Origin: Excoecaria cochinchinensis
Lineage: Eukaryota > Streptophyta > Magnoliopsida > Malpighiales > Euphorbiaceae
Assembly: GCA_947683425.1 (NCBI GenBank)
Contig: CANTUQ010000020.1
Span: 6,451,001-6,515,000 of the forward strand
Length of the DNA stretch: 64,000 nucleotides
Direction of reading: 5' to 3'
This document shows, piece by piece, positions 55,386 through 64,000 of this stretch. The stretch's first letter is position 1; the number at the start of each line of letters is the position of its first letter. The notes under the pieces are model-generated. The model saw nothing but the letters and a program-made list of their open reading frames with translations. It was not told the DNA's origin and did not search any database. Both the position numbers and the translations under genes were made by a program.

Positions 55386-56339
55386 GCTCCAATGGATTTG
55401 ATTACAAGAAGAGAAGTAAAGGAATTTAATGGAACAAATATGGATCAATCGGATTTAGCTGAATATTAGCTAGAGAAGACGGGCAGAATTCTGCAAGAGA
55501 TTAATTTTCCAATGGATCAGAGAGTTATGTGTGCTGTGTCTTTATTGCAAGGCCCAGCTTATGACGGGTGGAAGTTGGTGTTGAGAAATCCCCAGCAGCC
55601 TATTGAGATGAATTGGGAGTTCTTTGTGAAAGAGTTTGAGAAGAGATATGTGACCAAGGCCTACAGAGAAACTAAGTGGAAGGAATTCATGAGTTTGAAG
55701 CAGAAAGGCATGTCTATGAGTGATTATGAAAAGGAGTTTAGTCGGCTAAGTAAGTATGTGCCAAAGATGTTGCTTACTGAAGAGTTCAAGTGTCGTCATT
55801 TTGAAGACGGACTAAGAGAAGGCATTAGAGGTCCTTTATCACCCATGGCAGTGATGCATGCAGTGGCTTATTACCAATTAGTTTCTACTGCGTTGAAGAT
55901 AAAAGAATCAAAAGTGATCAAGCAACGGGAGGAGCACAAGAGAAGAGTAGCCGATGGTAATGTGTTGAGTAGTAAGAGAACCCGTGATGTAGTTAGTGTA
56001 ACACCCCAAAATTTTCAGTGTTTCCATTAATAACTTGGCACGCTAAAAATTCATCGAAGGTTAATTTTGGCATATAAGAGGTGGAATTTTCCTTAAAGCT
56101 GTATAATTGAATTATTCAAATAATTTTAGATATAAGTATATATATATAATGTATGTTTTCATGTAAATGGATAAGAAAATGTTAAAACAAGGATAAAAAA
56201 AAAAGAAAATAGAAGTAGATATACAAATAAATAATTATAACATGTGATAAATTATGTGGGTCTAGAATTATCCAGATTATTGAGATTAAGCTAGATTTAG
56301 TGGGATTATGAGAAGTAGAAAGAGAGAGGAAGAGAGAGA

Positions 56340-56850
56340 CACGATCAGGGGAGATTCGGGGCAAAGAGACCGAAAGAAAAAGAGAGAGAAAGAGAGAGAG
56401 AGAGAGAAGAGACGGCGGACCACGGCGGAAGGGGCGAGCAGCTAGCGACGGTCGATGGCGAGCAACTGAGCTCCTCACCGTTGCCGATCACGATGTCTTT
56501 TCCCATCGCGACGTCGTCGTTCCAGGAGAACGGGAGGAAGAACCGCGAGCTTCTTCGGCGTTTTCTAGCCTACACCGGCGGAGAACGATGACACGAGTGG
56601 CACCGAGGGACTCACGGCAGACAGATGAACCTCTCGGTGGCCGTGGATCTTCCTCAATCGCTGGGGATGAGCAGATCGGAGGAGAAGAGAACCGAAGCTG
56701 CCTGCAACGATTTCGGCTAGATGGCACGACGGATCGGTGCGTGATCACCGGAAAAGCAACCCCGGCGCTTCAAACTCCCTCCTGGTGGTTTCAGTGTCTC
56801 CGGTGGAGCTCTGGCGAGTCTCCTGCGACGGTGAAAAGACAAAAATATAT
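56340..56850 (+). other. GC-rich leader segment of G2
   Basis: Purine-rich GAGAGA runs, then about 450 nt of GC-rich, codon-like sequence (for example GGCGGACCACGGCGGAAGG) ending just before the donor-like site. The longest frame (56588-56908) has no recognisable domain. G1 has no counterpart, so this could be captured host sequence or fast-evolving leader. Confidence 0.45.
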
Positions 56851-58413
56851 AGAAAATAGGTATGTGGCTACCAAATCTACTTTTCTAAGTGATTTTTACA
56901 TAGATTAAAATTTATTAAGAGTGATTTTACTAAATACGGTATGTGAACAATATGTTTGTTGGTTTCATTGATTCGCTAGCAGTGTTGTCATGAGTATTGG
57001 CTTAGCTGAATAAAAGTTAAATTAAGATTTGCCGATTTTGAATTGAATGAAAAGAATTGGAAATTGTCCGTATTTGGGAAGTATAACAGTATTTGTAAAT
57101 TGAAAATTATAGGTTAAATTGTAAGATAGGATTTAAATTGTATATAATTTTGGTAATAGATAAATTATGACACATAAATCAGATTAGTAATTAAATTTTA
57201 TGAATAACTTAACGATAATTAAATCTTAATATATAAATGGGTATCATAATATGTATATTTAGGTAATGGTAGTGTAATTGGTAAAACTTAAAGAATTGGT
57301 GGAAAATTTAAATGTTAAGTGGGAAATCCAATTATGCTTATTAAAATTTTAAATTAAGGATAGCTCATTAAATTGGGTTGAAGGTATGTGATGTGATTTT
57401 ATTAAAATTTGGTTTGAGCATGTTTTAAAATAGTAGGTAAATGTTGAAGCCATTATTCATGTAGTCAAATTACCGTTAGGATTAAATTAGAGGTACATGT
57501 GTACTTACACATATATAAGTGTGAAATAACATAAAAATAATAGTAAGTCATGTTATAAGTTTCAGACTGTTTGGTGAATTTGATTTAGTTTAGTTACTTA
57601 TTGTGAGCTGTGAGTTAAGGCTTTAATAAATGGAGCAAATTAAGTTGAACCGATGAATTGAGCTAAATTACTTAAATAGAAGCAAGTAGGGAATGGTAAA
57701 TGGTGGAGTTCTGTTTTCGGTTGCAACATGAAATTTTACTTGAGTTGTGCTTTTGAATTTATGAACTAAGAATGGGTAATATACATATTGTGATGAATCG
57801 CTACTGTAACTAATTTTAATCTCTATGTGTGTATTGAGTTGTGCAAATTGTTAAGTAGAATTTTTATTGGATGTTACGAGCAATGTGGTAGAGTTGAGGA
57901 CTTATAATATGTGTCATTTTAATAAAATGAAATTAAGTGTAAATCTATAAAACTAGGATAAAATTTAACATGAAGAAAATGAATCAAAATAAGTGAATGA
58001 GAGAATTGATAAGAAAATATAAAGTGAATGGGGACCCAATTGTAGGAGTCTATGGTATTTATAAAAGTATGGGGAATAACAAGTAAAAGGAAAATAGAAG
58101 AAGATAAATAATTTAATAATTAAAAGTGAAATTTAGTATAAAAATATCAAATAAATTGTTAAGGAAATCAAAGTGTCAGCTTGTAAACAAAGGTAAATGG
58201 GTTATACGCATTTAAATGAGATAACTTGTGAAAAGAATTAGATTTGTTAAATATAGTGAATACCGATATAATCAATAATGTGTAATTGGTTAGTCTGAAA
58301 TGAACTTAATTTGATGAAATAAAAATGAAAGTGAATGGGAATGGAAAGAAAGAGTGGTGGCTGAATGTATACTTGTATATTTGGGGTATATTATGATTGT
58401 TAAGGTATTTTAA

Positions 58414-58436
58414 TTGTGTGTGTGTGTGTGTGTGTC

Positions 58437-58503
<67 letters not shown>
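58414..58503. repeat. GT and TA microsatellite in G2
   Basis: About ten GT units followed by TA units with two TAC interruptions. Confidence 0.95.
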
Positions 58504-59319
58504 GATTAATGACATATTGTGAAGATAAATTAGTGAAATGTGGTAAGTAAATGGAGTGGTATGAGATAATGATAATTTGTGTTATTGGAATCACTTCTGA
58601 CATTTTTGGATTGAAATGTATATTGAACTTATTTTATGTAAAGATTAAAGTTTTGATTTACTGAAATAATATTCAACGATTTTGCCCTTAGTAGTCTAGT
58701 AGTGAAGTCTAGTTCAGGATATAGTTGGCTAGCCATAGGGATGTCCTTACCGCGGTGCAAGTCATGGCGACTTGCTTTATTTTGGTAGATTCGCGATGTT
58801 CTACCTTAGTGATTAAATGTTTAAAGTGTATCGTTCATTACAAAAGTGATAAAGTGTTAAAGTGCAAAGTGAAGTGAATTGTAAATATGCAAGTGATTCT
58901 TAGAGATCACTCTATAGTGTATTGGTCCCGTGTATCCAGTTCGAAGATTTCTATCAGATTAGTACTAGGGGCAAAATAATAAATTAAAAGTGAATTAGTG
59001 AATGTAAAAAAATAAATGTGTGAATCAAAGAATTAAATGATGAATAATTAGAGTAGGGTAAATTAGTGAATTTAAATAATAAATTTTGTAATCCATATTA
59101 AATGTATAACCTAAGAAGTTAGATGATAAGTAAGGAAGTAAATATGGATTATGAAACTATTAAAAGACTTGATGACAGAAGTAAAGTTGAATGATAAATC
59201 AGTAAAATTAAGAAAGAGATGTTAATTAAATAAATGGTATTAGTAAATGATCCTATGAAATTATTGATTTGATAAAGTAGCTTTATGTATATATATGATC
59301 TTTATACTCACCAGTGTGT

Positions 59320-59323
<4 letters not shown>

Positions 59324-59388
<65 letters not shown>
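59324..59388. repeat. AT microsatellite in G2
   Basis: About 32 AT units. Confidence 0.95.
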
Positions 59389-59391
<3 letters not shown>

Positions 59392-59850
59392 CGGGTATTA
59401 TTGTATTAGATGAAAGCTAGAATAATTGTTAATGTAGGAATGAAATATTAGTTGTTATGTTATGAGCATATTGACTGTTTAACAATCCATGGAATTATAT
59501 TAGTGATGCATGATAAGCATGTTATGCACTTTATCAAAATGCTAGGAAATTCAGTTATTGATTTGGGAAATTGAATATAAATGTTTAAGAAATTTCAGCT
59601 ATTTAGAAGAATATTGGATGTATTGCATAAATATTGTTTTATCTCACAAAGCATTCGTAGTTGAATTTTGAGCTGAATAAATAAATTATGGTTAAATGAT
59701 AATTGGTGTACTAATTGTAAATTGCTACGTTATATATGAGAGAAGAAGGTGATTTGTGACCTCTATGTAAAAACGTTACAATGTATGTATGTTTATATTG
59801 TATGTGTTTACTTAATAATTTATGCTTTGGATAAGTAAATTTGGTAGTCA

Positions 59851-59894
59851 CCACTAAGCGTAAAGCTTAGCGCTTGGTTTACCCTCGCGTAGGT
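59851..59894 (+). promoter_or_regulatory. Paired stem-loop with acceptor-like TAG/GT (G2)
   Basis: CTAAGCGTAAAGCTTAGCG gives stem 1 (CTAAGC/GCTTAG). Stem 2 is weak (CGC...GCG). Then TAG/GTATGAG. Confidence 0.6.
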
Positions 59895-61439
59895 ATGAGA
59901 TAGAAATCAAGTGAGTTTCAACACTGTTCCAAGAAGTAATGTTTGATGATAAGCATGACAAGGAGGTGATAAGAATGAAATTTTTGGGAATTGACAATTT
60001 GAATCTTATTTCAAGTTGGCATGTACACTATATAGATAAGTAGGATACTATTGTATCGAAGAGTTGTATTAAATATTTATTTATAGCAGATAGTTTGATG
60101 TATTGAGATTATATCCTTGTATTTTGTACAATTGATGTAAGCATTGAGTGGATGGTATTTGTGAATTATTACATGAGTATGTGTGAATGGACCTAAATTG
60201 GAGGATGGGTAAACTTGTGTTGGAGTTTGAAATGGAGTAGGGTGAATGAATATATGTTTATTTGAAGTGAAAAGACTTTCTGTTTTACAGGGGGATAGGC
60301 AGTATTATAGAGGAAATTCTGCCGAAATTTTGGTATAATTAAATGGCATATTTGTATTTTAAATTGAATAAGTAGTAAAACTAAATAGTTATAGGACAGT
60401 TGGCATAGTAAGGAAACAAAAATTACCTGGTGTGACGCGCGCCGGACCCCGCGGCCTCCCCTCTGACCGCCCGCTTGAGGGCGATCGGGCAATTGAGGAT
60501 CCGTTTGGCAACTTGTACAGATATTTACGAGTGCGTCTATTTTGGGCAATAAGGAGGTTTCATGGAGTCGCCACCCAATAGAACATTGGGAAAGTTTCTC
60601 TCGCCTCGGAGAGCCTAAGACTGCGCTTAGTATCCATTTTGGCCCAACCAAAGGGGTCTTGGAGGGTAAACCTCTCACCCTAAGGAGCCTAGGATTGACG
60701 TCAAAGTCTCGTGACACAAGAGGTGTCTTGGAGGTCATAGTTCCAATGAGTGATCGGATAGACCTCTTGCCTCTTTGAGCCCAAAGACCAGAGCTGGGTT
60801 CGGGACTTCTCATCTATTTCTACCTTGATTATTTTATGATCAAATTTTAATATTCGTTAATTCGCTTTCTCTCCACATGATGCAATTGGATCAAAGCACA
60901 TTTATTCACATTTGGAAAGCGATAAATGTACAAATAATGAAAGCGATAAATTACAATAACACAAGGAGTGGAATACAACTCCCTTTTATAAATGTGCGAT
61001 ACATGCACAAAATGGGTTATTCATTAACAATGAGGACATTGGTCCTCACATGCATTCATTATGGAAAACGATTTTTATTTGATGGTTTTATTGGATAAGG
61101 AATAGGACATTGGATCCTTGATTTTATGAAGAATTCAATTTATTAAATATAAAACATTTGGCCGAGTTTTACATTAGCGAAAAATACAATAATTTTGTCA
61201 CATACAGGAGAAGCAATAAATACATACATGAAATATGTATAAAATAGGAAGATAGGGAACTAAACTAGATGAACTTTCCATATACGGGAGAACTCCCTCA
61301 GGCTCCAGCCAGTCCAAGAAATGGAAACATATTCTCATAAAATAAGTCAAAGGGATGTTAAAATACAGAAGAAAAGTTATAAATAAACATAAAAATTTGA
61401 GTGAAAAGAAAAGGGGAAGAAAAGATTTGAAAATGTGGG

Positions 61440-61615
61440 ACAGAACCCACCGACGGGCTATGCTGAATGACCAACGGGCGTCGGTTAAGGTGACCAATAC
61501 AGCCCGTCACTCACTCGAAGGGAGCCGTCTGTGAGGGTGACCGACGAGTTATGCTTGAAGGTGACCGACGGGCATCGGTCACAGCAGGTGACCCGTCGGT
61601 CACCTCTGTCCTAGA
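61440..61615. repeat. GACGGGC-type repeats in O5, inner block
   Basis: Repeated GTGACCGACGGGCATCGGTC and variants in both orientations, CpG-rich. Confidence 0.65.
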
Positions 61616-62079
61616 AAACAGAAGCTTTTCAAAAGTCAAAAAAATAAGTTTTACACAAATTCAAGAAGAATAATAGCGCAAATGAAAATAAGGGCAAAAG
61701 CAAAGATAATATCGAAAATGAAGCTAAAAAAAAGACAAAAAAGCGTCCGGAATATTTACCCTCAGAATAACCTTTTTAGTTGGATTCTTTGTTGTTGTAT
61801 GGCTCCCCGCACGCTCCACGAGAAAACAAGATAAAAATCAAGAATGAGGAAAATAGCTTGTTTCCTTCTTGATTTTTCTAAAAACTAAATTTTTGGAATC
61901 AAAACCTTAGGAAAAACAAATTAAATTTAGTTATTTTTAATGGTTTGATTCTTGAATCGATTAAATCTTTTAGAAATGTGTTTGTTGGAAGAGAGAGAAA
62001 ACACACACAAATTTTGGCAGAGTTTCCCCTTTAAAAATTTTTCCCAACATCTTTTTATGAGAAAATTGAAAGCCTTTAT

Positions 62080-62315
62080 AGGCCAGGCACGACCAACGGG
62101 CGTCTGTTGTGGCGACGGGCGTCGGAAGAATCCTACTGACACAAGGATTCATCCGACGGCCCTGCCAATTTGATCGACGGGCGTCGAAAGAATCCTTCTG
62201 ACACAAGGATACATCCGACGAGCGTTGAAAGAATCCTTCTGACACAAGGATTCACCGGTCCTACGACCTGTCCGACGGGCTGGCCTCTGATCGACGGGCT
62301 GGCCGTCCGTCGAGG
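62080..62315. repeat. GC island of Tat LTR O5 with ~48-bp tandem units
   Basis: Three units of GAATCCTTCTGACACAAGGA plus CATCCGACG, then GACGGGCTGGC units. It begins 189 bp from the LTR start, the offset used by the GC islands of the other Tat LTRs. Confidence 0.75.
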
Positions 62316-62504
62316 AAAACATGCTTTTTGTGGTCTTTAAAACTCCCCGTTTTCCCCCTTCCGCCTACGAAAGGTAAAAAGGACTCGTTTCTCGTGGAAC
62401 ATGGGACTGAAGCTTCCGAATCCAAACCGTTTGTACAGGCTCGGATATCGATTTCATCATAGGGTAATCTCTGATCCGGACCGCTTCGGGACACGGTGCT
62501 TACA

Positions 62505-62521
62505 GTTGCCCCCAGTTTTGG
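62505..62521 (-). other. Tat polypurine tract
   Basis: Minus strand CCAAAACTGGGGGCAAC directly before the LTR start; same type as known Ogre/Tat tracts. Confidence 0.8.
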
Positions 62522-62639
62522 GGAAACTAGTGCACAAGCGCCTAGATGAGCCAAAACTCAGAGAAAGGATAGAAAGGAAGAAAGCATATCTATGGCAGTT
62601 CTTACCTTCCGTGCCTTTTACCGGGTAGACCTCGTCTCA

Positions 62640-63190
62640 GTCTGCTCGGTGGGTGAAGATATCCCTATCGGTCTCGTCTCGATGTGTAGGTGTTGGTGAG
62701 ATGTAGCATTCTCTAGCTACGACCTCGATGTGAAGAGCAGTGTTTCTCTAACCGTAGCTTCCACTTCTGCTGGCCTTGTCTCGGCTTGCGCAGTGTTGAG
62801 GAGATGTAATACCTTCTAACTACAAACTCGATGTGAAGAGCAGTGTTTCTCTAACTGCAACTTTTGTTGGTGAGAAACGGTGTTTTCTAACCACAGTCTC
62901 GAGGTGAAGAGCAGTGTTCTCTAACTGCAACTCCGATTGCGAAGTTCCCCTGCTAACCCCCATCTGATCTGCAAGGTGTGTAGCACTCTCTGATTACTGC
63001 GTGAACTGTGAGATGTAGCACTCTCTGACTACAATCTCAATGTGAAGAGCAGTGTTTCTCTAACTGCAACTTCAATTCGTGAAGTTCCCCTGCTAACCCC
63101 CATCCGATCTGCAAGGTGCGTAGCACTCTCTGACTACTGCGTGAACTGTGAGGTAAGGTACTCTCTGACCGTAATCTTGATTTTATGGAG
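62640..63190. repeat. 3' UTR tandem repeats of the minus-strand Tat element
   Basis: Degenerate units built from GATGTGAAGAGCAGTGTTTC and GTAGCACTCTCTGACTAC. The last two full units are about 140 bp apart (GAAGTTCCCCTGCTAACCCC at 62941 and 63081). Tat/Ogre elements are known for variable tandem repeats at this place, which can seed satellites. Confidence 0.8.
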
Positions 63191-63664
63191 GAGGAGACCT
63201 CGCTGAGTTCCCTTTCCCAAGAAGACATGAATCTTAGGCGCCCATGTTCGGACTTTTGATTGATGCTTGTGTTCGGATCAATGTTTCTCTGTACCTGTGT
63301 GATAAAAGGTTTTGTTAATTCATGTTTGAATTGTTATCCTTTAACATGTCTATGAATGGTGTGGTTTTGCTATATTTACCATGTCATGTTTCATTTACAT
63401 TCTTTTTTCGTTTTATTAAGTTGTCGTTTTTCCAATCTTGGTTATCTTTTGTTATTATTCTCCCTTTCGTTTGTTATGTCGTCATCATTTTGGAATATGA
63501 GCAAATGTGAAAACATACACTTATCTGTAATATGAATGAATCATAAATAACTGAATGAATGCACACAACTGAAGACAAAAGTTTTTCACTAGAAATATCC
63601 ACTTTTGTATAATGTATATACAAAGTGAAAATGTACAAAAATACAAAAAATGACTCCCTAAACA
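63191..63664 (-). other. 3' untranslated stretch of the Tat element
   Basis: No supported frame. Unique sequence with a T-rich middle on the plus strand. Confidence 0.45.
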
Positions 63665-64000
63665 TCAGAAGGGTGCGTAGTCGGAGGGCTCCTCGTCGGG
63701 ATCCTCGTCGTCTGATATATGCACTGTCCCTGGCTGAGGTGGAGGTGGAGCTGACTCTATCGGAGGTGGAGGCTGAGCCGTGGAAGGTCCTGCCCCAGCA
63801 TCATGGGTCTGTCTAAACCTGATCTGAGCATAGCCATCCAAGAAGGGCTAGGTGCAAGTCCTCATGAACTCCAAAGTCTCCGAGACTATGCCTCCTAACT
63901 TCTTGAATGCCTGGTTCATCTGAGTAGTCTGCTCGCCGGCGGCCCTCCTCATCTGGTCTAGGCACTGCTCCGTCTGCTCCCTAAACTCCCTCATGGTCTG
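63665..64000 (-). pseudogene. C-terminal part of a Tat-associated ORF (partial)
   Basis: Minus strand, from the window edge to TGA at 63665. A coiled-coil-like segment (REFREQTEQCLDQMRRAAG, MNQAFKKLGGIVSETLEF), a TAG at 63848-63850, then a Pro-rich, acidic tail ending DDEDPDEEPSDYAPF. The pattern (coiled coil, Pro-rich tail, stop before the 3' UTR) resembles the extra ORF at 22727-23815, but no domain can be identified in the visible part. It may be an accessory ORF rather than pol. Confidence 0.45.

Larger units (their letters stand above)
48907..55996 (+). pseudogene. Tekay-like gag of the T6 element, split by T7 element and cut by G2
   Basis: Exons of homology: 48907-49080 (MESDPSEEIGETLGSVNAAR to LIERLTAPK) and 55386-55996 (APMDLITRREVKEFNG onward). 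The intervening 6.3 kb is an insertion with CTAAG on both sides, and the reading frame is continuous across it. Core motifs: LLQGPAYDGWKLVLRNPQQP, WEFFVKEFEKRYVTKAYRET, LKQKGMSMSDYEKEFSRLSK, CRHFEDGLREGIRGPL. One stop, TAG at 55467, replaces the Trp seen in the sister copy. G2 begins at 55997, before the zinc knuckles. Capsid function lost. Confidence 0.85.
55997..60430 (+). mobile_element. Very long LTR G2, truncated by O5
   Basis: Starts TGTAACACCCCAAAATTTTC directly after gag codons, so it inserted into the T6 element. At least 4.4 kb. TATA-like TATATATATAATG (56139-56151), a GC-rich leader (56340-56850), donor-like AATAG/GTATGTGG (intron start 56860) and paired stem-loop (intron end 59892). 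It shares the 58683-58800 block with G1. The LTR end is missing because the Tat LTR O5 begins at 60431. No PBS or coding region of its own is in view. Confidence 0.78.
60431..62504 (-). mobile_element. Ogre/Tat-like 3' LTR O5
   Basis: 2074 bp. Minus strand start TGTAAGCACCGTGTCCCG (62504), end GGCGCGCGTCACA (60431). A polypurine tract borders its start, so it is the 3' LTR of a minus-strand element whose body extends right. GC island 62080-62315, donor-like GAGGGTAAAT (61750-61764), CCAATG hairpins 61104-61118 and 61032-61047, PBS-like TGGCGACTCC (60564-60573). Confidence 0.88.

Noticed and set aside
56588..56908. Frame of 106 codons in G2 as a host gene exon
   Set aside because: No recognisable domain; it runs through the donor-like site. 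Kept only as an open question in the findings.
60193..60813. Minus-strand frame of 206 codons
   Set aside because: It crosses from Tat LTR O5 into the unrelated G2 LTR and relies on degenerate LTR repeats; the matching parts of O2 and O4 are not open.

Overview
The window is plant nuclear DNA with no recognisable host gene. Almost every base belongs to nested LTR retrotransposons of three Ty3/gypsy lineages plus one hAT DNA transposon. Evidence: 5-bp target-site duplications (TSDs), LTR ends of the form TG...CA, primer binding sites of three types, and broken gag/pol frames with matching zinc knuckles and protease/RT motifs. The mix of Athila, Ogre/Tat-like and Tekay/Del-like elements, the AT-rich flanks, solo LTRs and many stop codons suggest old heterochromatin of a flowering plant, probably a eudicot. 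The species cannot be named from this.

Labels used below. Tekay-like LTRs (initiator-Met PBS): T1 1-2107(-), T2 7331-9458(-), T3 10287-14201(-), T4 18278-21254(-), T5 31761-36330(-), T6 46307-48793(+), T7 49081-51633(+), T8 53946-55380(+). Related very long LTRs: G1 37588-42648(+), G2 55997-60430(+), G3 6527-7028(+). Ogre/Tat-like LTRs: O1 4193-6526(-), O2 28525-31213(+), O3 32784-35661(+), O4 36331-43986(+), O5 60431-62504(-). The Athila-like element spans 9459-28038(-).

Layout. Positions 1-6526 hold a minus-strand Tat element (O1, PBS, gag) cut by T1. Positions 6527-7330 are LTR scraps. From 7331 to beyond the window lies an outer minus-strand Tekay-like element: T2 on the left, gag at 28039-31649 and T5 on the right. 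It carries a pol-less Athila. The Athila 3' LTR carries a gag-only Tekay derivative (T3/T4), which in turn carries a 2.9-kb hAT element. The outer gag is split by solo LTR O2 and T5 by solo LTR O3. T5 is cut at 36331 by a plus-strand Tat element (O4, itself split by the 5-kb solo LTR G1). The Tat gag is cut by a plus-strand Tekay-like element (T6). The T6 element's gag is split by a partly deleted copy (T7 to T8) and ended by G2, and G2 is cut by a minus-strand Tat element (O5) whose 3' UTR and last ORF run off the right edge. Nesting reaches five levels at the right end.

Most interesting signal. The Tekay-like and G LTRs share one architecture: a TATA and CT-rich leader, a good splice donor 440-990 nt into the LTR, a long interior, then two consecutive stem-loops whose last arm runs into a CAG/GT or TAG/GT acceptor 280-425 nt before the LTR end. 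The stems covary between copies. This reads as an intron inside the LTR with a structured 3' splice site. The interiors of the T copies also carry a third covarying palindrome and CpG-rich palindromic cassettes such as TGTCGCGATCGCGACA, and the Athila LTRs carry the same cassettes although they are a different lineage. The Tat LTRs have their own conserved modules: a GC island at a fixed offset, paired CCAATG-loop hairpins, a donor-like GAGGGTAAAY and a PBS-like echo near the LTR end.
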